Shown: piece by piece, positions 56,034 through 64,000 of the stretch
Numbering within the stretch: position 1 is the stretch's first letter
Layout of the letters: each line of letters opens with the position of its first letter
Source of the DNA: Malachius bipustulatus
Lineage: Eukaryota > Arthropoda > Insecta > Coleoptera > Melyridae
Length of the DNA: 64,000 bases
Direction of reading: 5' to 3'
NCBI GenBank assembly: GCA_910589415.1
Contig: OU342633.1
Location: 4,502,858-4,566,857 of the forward strand
Position numbers and translations under genes: made by a program
Notes under the pieces: generated by a model
What the model saw: only the letters and a program-made list of their open reading frames with translations
The model's database searches: none
Told to the model about the DNA's origin: nothing

Positions 56034-56490
56034 CCCTTAGTTGGTAACATACTTTTTTTCACTTTATAAGTAACATCCGTCTCTCAGTCGGGGATCATAT
56101 TACAGTTCCACCATTATAGGTAACATCCGTCGCTCAGTCGGAACAGGTATTATAATAATATGTATAATTACATATTTATTCGAATGTATTCTAGTAAACA
56201 CAAATATATTTTATTAAAACAAGACTTATTTCATTTTTATACATTTTTTTATATATTATACCTTTTCATTCACCATACTTTCGACCACCAGCCGACTGAG
56301 AGATGGACTGAAATATATCGTTCTGAGTAACACCCGTCTCACAGACGTATTTTTGCGAAGGCGGCTACGGACTTTTTGACAACCAACTAGAGCATACCTA
56401 ATACGAAATTTTTGTACATTCATTCGTTTGGATTCAGCGCAGCATCAAAACTTGGCATCCGCCTCAGAGTCGGATGTTACCAACTAAGGG
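56034..56490. mobile_element. piggyBac-like MITE (TTAA duplication) with subterminal repeats
   Basis: 457 bp bounded by TTAA (56030-56033 and 56491-56494), ends CCCTTAGTTGGTAACAT and its exact inverse ATGTTACCAACTAAGGG. Inside, the unit TAACATCCGTCTCTCAGTCG recurs at about 56069 and 56123, and inverted or diverged forms stand at about 56288, 56325 and 56455. CCC(T/C) ends and TTAA targets are the piggyBac hallmark. No transposase. Confidence 0.88.
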
Positions 56491-57063
56491 TTAAAGTCAA
56501 ACCTTTGGAATTGTACTTCCTTGGGCCAGAATTTGTTTTCATAAATTATTCTTTTATAGAAAGTGGGACTCCTGCAATGAAGCATTTGTTATCTGGGAGT
56601 TCTGATCTTGTTTTCAGAAGTTTAACTGAGATGTCTTCATATCTCTGATTGTCCTTTTTCGAGATTAGTCTTTAACAGTTTGTTCATCCACTGTTGATTT
56701 ATTTCTTGATATAAACAGCCACAGCTTTCTTTCTTCAGGGGTTCTATAATTACGTGCTTGAAACATTTGAAAACACTGGTCATCCTCAACAAGCTCAGCA
56801 TTTCCAGTTCTCTGTCTCCTAGCCTTCCTTTTCTTGTTATCCAGTTTAAAATTCGCTGTTTCAGATTAATCGATCGATTATATCATTCGTTATCCACTGT
56901 TGCTTTTTTCTAATATTTTCAGTTTGTTTACACTCTGTATAGTGTCTACTCCACAGTAAACAGCTGCTTTTCAGGTTTATTTATATTAATAATTTTGTTT
57001 TGGTCAAGTTTTTTACTATCGCTTCGCAGATTGCCAGGTTTATTTTGTCTAGTTATATCTTTA

Positions 57064-57297
57064 TCATTGTTGCTTTTGGTTGACATCTTCTAGTAAATTA
57101 TTGATTTTCAATAGATCCATAATTCTGTTTTCTATCTCACTTATCAGCAATTGCAGCATACTGACCTCCATTCTATGGTATTCACACATATTAGAAGTAG
57201 AAACAGGTATAGAGGGATAGCTATGGGGATTGTCCCCAAAAGATGATTCCGTATTTAAGTAGTGAGTAGAAATTATCATAATATGCAGGCACTCCAA
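57064..57297 (-). pseudogene. LINE ORF1 coiled-coil segment
   Basis: A 77-residue frame ending in MEVSMLQLLISEIENRIMDL and LKINNLLEDVNQKQ, a leucine heptad pattern expected for the trimerising coiled coil of ORF1. Position upstream of the ORF1 C-terminal domain supports this. Confidence 0.5.
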
Positions 57298-58243
57298 TAC
57301 TTATTGATATCTAATTGATTTTGACAAAATTCTCAGTGCATAACAAAGAGGTGATAGTTTATTACACAAATTTTGGATGCCGAGCAGTTTTGTGGTAGCA
57401 CTACATTAGTTTTGTAGCCGATTTCCACAGTTATCATCAGTGTCTTTGATTGTGTTTTTTGTTGATATTTTGAAATGTGTAGATATACTTTTTTTTTTGC
57501 GGTGTAATGAAAGTAGACCAACCCACGTTAAATATTTTTATCAAGTACATCTTTCTCAGAATGTTTAACATCAATCCGTAAATTATCTGAAAATATAACC
57601 CATTAACAATTTACTAACCATTTAACACCAAAAAATTTGACATGTTCCTGATGGGAAAACTAACTTGAGACATGTCATTTTACATGTTTCATAAGAACAG
57701 GTGAATTATGTCCCATACTTGAGGTGTTCACTGCGGGGGCAGGCAGGAGAAGAGCTATCTGAGGGCGGGTCATTGTGCAGCGGGAAGTGCATAAATCAAA
57801 ATGCGTGATTTTGTGTTCATGCATTCTCCACTGCACAAATAGGTCCCGCGCTGGAATCGCTTCGTTCCCGCAATCCCGTGTGTGCGAACATTTTAATTTT
57901 CAAAAACGCTTTCAAAAAGCTAGGATGGAGAAAGCTAGCAGAGATATTAATATTAATCAGCAATAGGGAAGAATGTTTTTTTTAACTTCATATGTACCTA
58001 CCTACTCACACTCTTTGAATATATGAACAAATTTGAATTTGCACTTGAACAAGGTGTTTAATATATTAAGGACCGATTGTTCGAAACAGTTATTAAGCAG
58101 GTAACCATATTCAAACAACCTGTGATTAGCCTTGTTCAAAATTGGATACAGATTTGCACTTAATCTGTGATTTGGAACTCTATCACACATTTTAAGCCAG
58201 TTGAACATAGTTAAAGTATGTAAATTTATGATTAAGTTAATCA
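57298..58243. other. Host intron, no gene supported
   Basis: At 57415-57435 the minus strand has CTGATGATAACTGTGG, a vague hammerhead-like core without GAAAC. At 57720-57900 a GC-richer stretch (GGGGGCAGGCAGGAG, CGCGCTGGAATCGC) of unknown nature. An 80-residue minus-strand frame at 58002-58244 has no recognisable domain. Confidence 0.35.
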
Positions 58244-58296
58244 CCTATTTGATGAAACCATTTAAGGTTCTAATGGACTGGAAAGAATGGTAACAA

Positions 58297-58839
58297 ATGG
58301 AACACCTGTGCCTGAAAAAAGGGCTGGTCTGGTACGCAGACGGCTCAAAGACAGAGACAGGTACCGGAGCTGGAGTGCATGGGGTGGTCCCCGGGTGCAA
58401 TATTTACGTATCACTGGGGACTCATGCCAGCATCTTCCAGGCTGAAATAAATGCAATTAGTCTATACGATGGAGAGAATACCAGAAGGAACTATCGAGGT
58501 AGGGTCCTCTCCAATAGTCAGGCTAGCCTGAAAGCCTTTGCAGCTTATGAAATCAGATCAAAACTGATCTGGGAATGCCTGCAAGACCTCATTGACTTAG
58601 CCAGGTGCAACGTGGTGACACTAGTTTGGGTTCCGGGTCACCGTGGGACGCCTGGTAATGAGGCTGCAGATCAACTAGCCAAGAAAGGCGCTGGGATTAA
58701 CTACACTGGGCCCGAACCAGTGTTTGGCATCCCAAAGAACACTGTACGCGGGGCGGTGGCTCAGTGGGTAAGAACCCAACATAAAGCACACTGGAAGCCT
58801 ATAACAGGAAACAAACATGGTAAGGCGATTGAGAGGTAG
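58297..58839 (+). pseudogene. LINE RNase H domain
   Basis: 180-residue frame: GLVWYADGSKTETGTGAGVH (first Asp), IFQAEINAISLYDGE (Glu), GRVLSNSQASLKAF (usual SDSQA, so the Asp is Asn), LVWVPGHRGTPGNEAADQLA (His and final Asp) and GPEPVFGIPKN. RNase H would remove RNA from the cDNA hybrid. The Asp-to-Asn change would inactivate it. Confidence 0.88.
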
Positions 58840-58883
58840 AGCCCTCTCAAAACCTTGCCAGACAGATACTGCAACTAAACAGA

Positions 58884-59096
58884 ATGCAGATGAGAACGGT
58901 GGTGGGTCTTCTCACAGGACACTGCCACCTAAAAGTACACCTAGATAAGCTGGGGATATACAGAGAAGAACCAGTTTGTAGACTCTGCAGTGAAGAAGAT
59001 GAGACAGCTTCTCATGTGATATTCGAGTGTCCAGCACTCGCTAGAAGGCGCTATGCGGTCCTGGAACTGCTCAGCCCCGGAAGCCTGCTGGCGTAA
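58884..59096 (+). pseudogene. LINE ORF2 C-terminal zinc tail
   Basis: RTVVGLLTGHCHLKVHLDKL and CRLCSEEDETASHVIFECPA: the C-x2-C-x8-H-x4-C tail after RNase H. A stop or frameshift at about 58839 separates it from the RNase H frame. Confidence 0.85.
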
Positions 59097-59480
59097 AAGA
59101 GCTTGGTTAGAGGACTGCTGAACCTTGTCAAAGGAACGGAGCTCGTCTAATCAAGGAAAATCTAAATGTGAGAAATACAATAAGCCCGCTGGCTTCAGTG
59201 TTTGGGACCACATACATCTCTCACATTTAGTTAAAATACCAATACCAATACCTATTTGATGATAAAATGATTACTTCACTAGCAGGTATTAACATGGTCA
59301 GTTGAGCGCTGGAGTCTAATACATTACTTATCGAGAGAGTCTTCTGTTCTGTATAAAATCTTCAAATCATCAGTGTACAACAAGTAATTAACTCCTAGAG
59401 GATGTCTTTATTTGGCGATGTTATTAAAAAAAAGGTTAAAAAGTAGTGGACTTAACTTAGAGCCCTGAAAGACATCAGAG

Positions 59481-59741
59481 CTAATTGGGTAATCTGCAGA
59501 ATTTGAGCCATGTTATACATATTATCGATTGACGATTAGAAAAATAATCGAAGAGGAAACTTATCAAACCATCTGATAGGTCAAAAGCAGAGAGTTTGTG
59601 AAGCAGTAGGTTGTCTTTAACACTGTTGAAGACTTTTGAAAAATCCGTGTAAGCGGCATCAATCTGAGATTGACGGTCAACAGATTCTGAGACAAACTGA
59701 GTGGGGGCTAACAGGTTGGTAATCGTAGAACGACCTTTCAT
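59481..59741 (-). pseudogene. LINE reverse transcriptase segment
   Basis: MKGRSTITNLLAPTQFVSES and DAAYTDFSKVFNSVKDNLLL with the first catalytic Asp region. Continues in other frames to a YTDD pair near 59365. Confidence 0.75.
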
Positions 59742-59798
59742 AAAGCCATGTTAGTAGGGTGCAGAGTTAGTAGAGTTAGTAGGGTGCAGAGATATCTT

Positions 59799-60377
59799 GT
59801 AGATTGTAGTGGGAGGCCTTCTGTAGGTGCGCACTGCGACCTGTTGAGATCTATTGTGCCCTCCCTATAGTTAGAGCTCCTCTTCCAGCTCTAGTTGTTT
59901 TACCAACTTCCAGAGACTGTTGGGAGACCTAATGTAGCTCTCTAGCGTTAGGTCTTTCAGCGTCTAGGCACAGGAACCGAGACCTAGCTAGTGCTTCACA
60001 ATGGCAGAGAACGTGCCGCCGTTTCTTTGTCTTTGAGTTTGAACTCTGGTTAAGTGTTTGCGGAGTCGACAGTGTCCTGTGAGCAGGCCCACTGTTATCC
60101 TCAGTCTGGTACGACTGAGGCCTAGTATGTTTGTCGTAACCGCATGCGAGGGTTCTTTGATGAACTTCTTCGCACACCTCTGCCCTATGGATCTGTTCCA
60201 TGTGGTCAGTTTCAGAGAGCATCCGCTCTTTTATGGTGCTTCTCTTGAGGCTTTTTTTCACCCCGCAGTAGGGTTCGGGTCCAATGGGGGCAGTCTCTGA
60301 TCCTTTGCGGGCCAGTGTATCCGCCTCCTCGTTACCCTCTAGCCCTGAGTGCCCTGGTATCCATACCATAGTGAAAA
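59799..60377 (-). mobile_element. I/R1-like LINE tail, 12-bp duplication
   Basis: 579 bp flanked by CAGAGATATCTT (59787-59798 and 60378-60389). Contains the end of RNase H (MVWIPGHSGLEGNEEADTLA) and zinc-tail residues. 5'-truncated insertion inside the RT of the LINE at 59280-61150. Confidence 0.88.
59929..60369 (-). pseudogene. LINE RNase H end and zinc tail
   Basis: MVWIPGHSGLEGNEEADTLA has the RNase H His and last Asp. IGPEPYCGVKKSLKR follows. The zinc tail (HVLCHCEALARSRFLCLDAE) follows after a frameshifted stretch (HQRTLACGYDKHTRPQSYQT in the wrong frame). Confidence 0.8.
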
Positions 60378-60408
60378 CAGAGATATCTTACATGACGGTA
60401 TAGCATAT

Positions 60409-60765
60409 CTACCTCCTCAAAAGTCTTCTAAAGTTAGGCAGAATACTAATCTGGTGGTAGTTAATAATCTCAGTTCTATCTCTGTTCTTGAAAAGCTGAA
60501 TTAGTACACTTCCAAAGAGAAGGAATGTGGGAGATGGCGAAATTAAATATCCTAAAGAGAGAAGCAGACAAGACAGGGGCACTGTCACGTAAAAGAAAGG
60601 AAAAAATGCCATCAGAATAAGCAGTAAATTGAGAAGAGAGCAAACCTCATCCTCGGAGAATGACGGGATAATAAGGATAGGAAAGTTAGATACAATGGAT
60701 GATAGAGAATAATTGATATGGGCTGTCGGTTGTAGGAAGGGCGAGCTGAAGAAATCACTAAACAC
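60409..60765 (-). pseudogene. LINE RT N-terminal segment
   Basis: FSDFFSSPFLQPTAHINYSL, FSEDEVCSLLNLLLILMAFF and TEIINYHQISILPNFRRLL (motif 1, NYRPISILPNFSK in relatives). Several residues differ from the family pattern. Confidence 0.7.
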
Positions 60766-61150
60766 ACTTATTAGTACCTCAGACAGGTCAGTGCCAGGAG
60801 GCCTTATTGAAACTCATGGAGATAAAGATCAGAGGAGCCCTTTATGGTCACTTACACAGCTCCAAAACTTCCAAGAACAATAACCAAGAGGCTCTTCTGT
60901 TTGTTTAATGAAGCTATGATATTAATGACTAATTTTTTTCTTCAAGTTGGATTTGATTGACTCAGAAAACGAAGAAGAATACTTACTATTTGAGTAGGGT
61001 CTGGTTTTGGGGACAAATAACTCAAAGGGATTGTACAACGCATAGTAAAAAATATTACGTGCAACTTCAGCATCAGAGCAAAAACAGAATAAGGATATCC
61101 AGTTCACACTGCTTAAACAAGCTCGTAAACATCTAAATAATTTCAATAGG

Positions 61151-61583
61151 CAGGAGGAAGTAATGAAACTGCGGAAGATTTGGTATCCGGATCCAAATGA
61201 GTCATCGTCTGACTCAGAAATCCATTACATCATCGGAGAGACCGGTCGTTGCTGTGGTAGAGATAACCAGTGGAGGGGGTATGAAGTCACTAGATAATCA
61301 TCCTATAAATAGGTGCGCTCTTTCACCCGGGTAGTCAGTTATCAGTGAACACAAGGAGTGGAAGCATCACTTGTGCACACCTAACCGCTGATGATGTTTA
61401 CTGCAACTGTAGACGAAATGTATGGAGCAAATCTCCATGGACCACGGCACAACAGTCGGTAATCAATTACAATGTTAATAGATAATTGAATTGCTTTCAA
61501 AAGACTAAAATACAAAATCTTGGTTTTTCATTTTTTCAGCATAAGCAACGAATTTAGTTTAAGATTCCTACTAAGTAGAAATT
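61151..61583. other. Non-coding stretch with a hammerhead-like stem-loop
   Basis: At 61388-61418 the plus strand has CTGATGA, an extra T, GTTTAC paired with GTAGAC around TGCAACT, then GAAA. GC-richer than the intron. No gene. Confidence 0.4.
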
Positions 61584-61860
61584 TGCGCGGGCGGTAGCGC
61601 CACGGTCATTGACTAAAGCAGTAGACGCTGCCACCGTCTGAGGTTCGAATCCCAGCATGGTTGTTTGTGCTTGTTTATAATACTATTTATTTTATTTCTT
61701 TAAAATGTTTCTGTGGTCTGTGGTTATATGAGCTCGGTCTCAAAGCCCAAATTACCAGAGTGAAGCGACTATGTCTTACCTACATAATTAAGACAGTTAC
61801 AACTCCCTCTAAAAAAAAGTATAAAATTGGGCAACTTTTCTTTAATTTACCGTAACATTT
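61584..61860 (+). mobile_element. tRNA-derived SINE (head 61584-61657)
   Basis: GCGGTAGCGCCACGGTCATT resembles a pol III A box region, and AGGTTCGAATCCCAGC at 61641-61656 is a near-perfect B box at tRNA-like spacing. The tail to about 61860 is AT-rich with oligo-A; its limits are not clear. A tRNA gene is unlikely, as no full cloverleaf forms. Confidence 0.55.
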
Positions 61861-62377
61861 TCATAACTAATAAAATATTACCAAGTAGGTTTGTGGGTAG
61901 GTTAAAAGTTGGTATATTTGAATTTACCCAAACTTGAAACATCAAGTATCAAATATGTTGCCAAATGACCTATGGCGTTTAATCACTGATTAGATAAGTA
62001 CAACATAATATGCATCTTTTGAACCACATAATTGAAAGTTAACCATATTCAAATTTTAACTATAGTGAACTAATCACAGATTATCTTTTTTACTAGCGCT
62101 AAGTGTCTCAAACATACTCCCAATCCTTTGTAGATGAAACAAAACGATTTAAACTCGTTTAGAAGTGATCATCAAAGAATTTGTACCTATTTTGAACCTA
62201 TGAATTAAAAAAATCAGAAATTATTCTTTCAGATTTTTTTTCTGAAATTAAGTATGCCTGTGTTAAAAACTGAAAAGGGTTCCCAACTACATTCATTACA
62301 CTTTTATATTTTTTAAGTTGAGCACTGTTTTATTAATATTTTCTGTATTTCGCATTGTTTTTTTTTTTCATTTTCAG
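61861..62377. other. Host intron end, no gene
   Basis: AT-rich intron with a strong polypyrimidine tract (TTGTTTTTTTTTTTCATTTT) before the acceptor CAG at 62375-62377. Confidence 0.5.
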
Positions 62378-62538
62378 AAGAAAAGAATCCATATTTTTTG
62401 CAACAGCAATGTTACAAAGCTGCTTTTGAAGTAATTGTTTTTAATTCTCTTTTCTATCTGGAATGTAAAGGCGACTGGGGAGGTATAATCTATCTCCTTC
62501 GTAAATTCAATGACTGGGATAGCTTGATTACATCAAAA
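62378..62538 (+). CDS. Host gene exon, conserved helical C-terminal part
   Basis: A 161-bp exon between CATTTTCAG and GTAAGT. Two bases complete the Glu codon started at 49254, and it ends on a codon boundary. Encodes 54 residues: EKNPYFLQQQCYKAAFEVIV, FNSLFYLECKGDWGGIIYLL and RKFNDWDSLITSK, an amphipathic helical repeat style. The perfect phase match over a 13-kb intron supports joining it to 47570-49254. The gene continues beyond the window. Confidence 0.87.
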
Positions 62539-62979
62539 GTAAGTTAATTTTAATCATTAAGAAATAGTTATTAATGGGTCAAGTGTATAGAAGAAAGCTT
62601 TGTTGAGTGAATGACGTAAATCAAAGAACACACTTTAGTTGTGTGATGCGTATAAAGTTTTATCTACAAGAGTAATATGAAGTTCGTATTACTCGTACTT
62701 AAAAATGGAAAAAATCAAAAATTGTGCTAAGAAGCGCCTTTAAAATTTTGTGAATAATGAAGTGGTCCTTATGGGCTGAATAAGCTTTACAATCACACTC
62801 ATTTTAGTTTATCACTTTCGTAGGAGTGTGTAAAGCAGTTCTATACTGACAGTTGTAAATAAAATTTCTTATGTATAAAACTTGTATTGTTGGATCATAA
62901 ATACTGTACATGCTTTTGTAGTAAAATGTAGTATAATATTTGATTACACTTTTTCCAAAATTGTGTTTTAAATATTATA
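62539..62979. other. Host intron, no gene
   Basis: AT-rich, no feature seen. Confidence 0.5.
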
Positions 62980-63312
62980 CTGGGTGTTTCATTGGTCATA
63001 GGTATTTTAATGGTACCAACTTAGGATTCAATAATTATTATTGGATTGATATATTTATGTCATTTTGTTTTGACCTAATTTTCATTGTTCCCATCATTGT
63101 TAATTGTGGAAATCAAGGCAATAATGAACATGACATTACAAATTGGAATCTTCCCTCAGCAGTCTTAAAATGCAACCACAGCATTTCAATCTTAACAATT
63201 ATTATTATTAATTTATAATTTCTCTGTAATACATGTACGGTAGCCAGTAATTCAATCCTAAGTTTTTACCATTGAAATCCCTATGATGTGTCAGCTGATG
63301 AAACACCCTATG
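62980..63312. mobile_element. MITE with mariner-type ends
   Basis: About 333 bp. The left end TA then CTGGGTGTTTCATTGGTCAT matches the inverted right end AGGGTGTTTCATCAGCTGAC, and both arms share AACTTAGGATT(C/G)AAT. The right TA is degraded (ATGTAG). Confidence 0.7.
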
Positions 63313-63581
63313 TAGTTTCGATTTAAAGATATTTTCAGTAACTGACATTACTAAAAAAAAGTCATTTCGGAGGAGTAAGCAGATAATTTTTCTCAAAACG
63401 CAAATTTCTTCTTGCCACTTCCCTGAATTTTTTTTTGTTATGTCAGTTACCTGCTGGATTTTATATGTGGTGTTTTGTACAATTTTGATATAAGTAGTTA
63501 TCTTTTTTTTTTTATAGTCACTTTTAACTGCATCACTATTATTGGGATCTCTGAAACCACAAAACGTACAGAGTTGATTAA

Positions 63582-63759
63582 GGACCGTATTCATCAATAA
63601 ATACAACCCCTAGGGTTATATTTTGGAACATGTGATCGGTTCAAAATTCGTAGCGTTCGTGTTTCTAGTTCTTAGGGTTTGAGCATTAGACCAATCAGCT
63701 GTTAGAAAATTCAAAATATAACCCCAGACTTAATATTTTGAAGTTTGATGAATACGGAA
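63582..63759. mobile_element. Small MITE
   Basis: Inverted CCGTATTCATCAA (left) and TTTGATGAATACGG (right), plus GGTTATATTTTG and its inverse inside. About 178 bp. Target duplication not clear. Confidence 0.55.
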
Positions 63760-64000
63760 ATAAATCACAAAAAATGTGTACAATTTAACGAATATACTTA
63801 CAGAATAAAAATCCAAAAGAACATTTCCGATAACTTTGAGTCATTGCTGAAATATGCTGAAAAACGGAGTATTTGAGATTTGTTATTTTAGTCATATCTT
63901 ATTTTTTCTTATGGCCGCCATATTCGATTTTTTGATTTAATGAATTGAAATTTTGATTTAAAAAATTTCCGAATTCAACAATGTAGCATGCATGAGTGAT
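63760..64000. other. Host intron, no gene
   Basis: AT-rich sequence to the window edge. No feature. Confidence 0.5.

Larger units (their letters stand above)
53830..57300 (-). mobile_element. Jockey/CR1-like LINE, decayed
   Basis: Minus-strand LINE related to 4939-8100. It has ORF1 with a coiled coil (57297-57064) and ORF1 C-terminal domain (about 56820-56500, KLWLFISRNKSTVDEQTVKD), endonuclease (55755-55411), linker (55400-54660), RT start (54640-54470, ENYRPI..NITKIFEK) and C-terminus (54240-53846). It is interrupted by a piggyBac-like MITE (56034-56490) and a mariner-type MITE (54252-54459). The RT core is missing. Confidence 0.8.
58256..59250 (+). mobile_element. I/R1-like LINE, 5'-truncated, 12-bp duplication
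   Basis: 995 bp flanked by CCTATTTGATGA (58244-58255 and 59251-59262). It contains the RNase H domain and zinc tail of ORF2, a short 3' UTR and an (CCAATA)n tail. Recently enough inserted that the duplication is still perfect. Confidence 0.9.
59280..61150 (-). mobile_element. Decayed LINE (RT) interrupted by another LINE
   Basis: Minus-strand RT remains in two blocks. 61150-60390 has MFSDFFSSPFLQP, DEVCSLLNLLLILMAFFPFF, TFLLFG and YHQISILPNFRRLL. 59786-59280 has MKGRSTITNLLAPTQFVSES, AAYTDFSKVFNSVKDNLLL, SKLSPLLFNLFFNNI and YTDDLKILYR (shifted frames). The gap holds the LINE tail at 59799-60377. Confidence 0.75.

Noticed and set aside
57405..57455. Hammerhead-like CTGATGATAACTG on the minus strand
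   Set aside because: The GAAAC box reads CAAAAC and no consistent stem I or cleavage site forms.
58002..58244. 80-residue minus-strand frame
   Set aside because: No recognisable domain, stands between a transposon and an intron; probably chance.
1..64000. CRISPR arrays, operons, bacterial genes or attachment sites
   Set aside because: Introns, LINEs and MITEs show eukaryotic DNA; no regularly spaced direct repeats of CRISPR type were seen.

Overview
The window is eukaryotic nuclear DNA, almost certainly from an insect. It has AT-rich introns with canonical GT..AG junctions, several clades of non-LTR retrotransposons (LINEs) of arthropod type, mariner-type elements with TA target duplications, solo LTRs, tRNA-derived SINEs and palindromic MITEs. 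Six units of TCAGG, read on the minus strand (31831-31861), match the telomere repeat known from Tribolium and many other beetles. That hints at Coleoptera but does not prove it.

One host gene runs along the plus strand through most of the window. Five exons keep a single reading phase across their junctions: 10036-11443, 14294-14407, 24210-24326, 47570-49254 and 62378-62538. The gene starts upstream of 10036 and continues past the right edge. It encodes a long acidic and serine-rich protein with a CCCH zinc finger (C-x7-C-x4-C-x3-H) and helical regions. I do not recognise the gene with confidence; a TOPAZ1-like germline protein is only a guess. Exons 14294-14407 and 24210-24326 are diverged copies of each other, with homologous intron flanks and the same phase, so they are a tandem exon duplication.

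The rest is transposon debris, largely in the introns. 0-8 kb: LINE pieces, a terminal-inverted-repeat element (1687-3290), a 1.06-kb palindrome (3832-4893) and a LINE on the minus strand (4939-8100). 12.4-14.2 kb: a palindrome nested in a palindrome. 14.9-16.8 kb: part of an I/R1-like LINE. 18.0-22.1 kb: a nearly whole CR1/Jockey-like LINE split by a 646-bp insert that carries two canonical hammerhead ribozymes. 22.09-22.67 kb: a solo LTR. 25.4-31.2 kb: a plus-strand LINE cut by four DNA elements. 31.2-35.7 kb: the telomere-like repeat, another palindrome, a hammerhead-like palindrome and an RT remnant. 35.7-47.4 kb: a four-deep nest (CR1-like LINE, I/R1-like LINE, CAAATAC-ended DNA element, solo LTR) plus a mariner with a broken transposase and a SINE. 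49.5-52.8 kb: a possible long LTR. 52.9-61.2 kb: another palindrome, decayed LINEs, a piggyBac-like MITE and two LINE tails with 12-bp target duplications. 61.5-63.8 kb: a SINE, the last visible exon and two MITEs.

I consider none of the LINE or transposase frames intact. The most notable findings are the hammerhead-ribozyme retroelement at 20 kb, the duplicated host exon, the unclassified CAAATAC element with 7-bp target duplications, and the group of long palindromic TA/CAGGGTG elements inside the introns of one gene. Intron transcripts of these palindromes could fold into long double-stranded hairpins.
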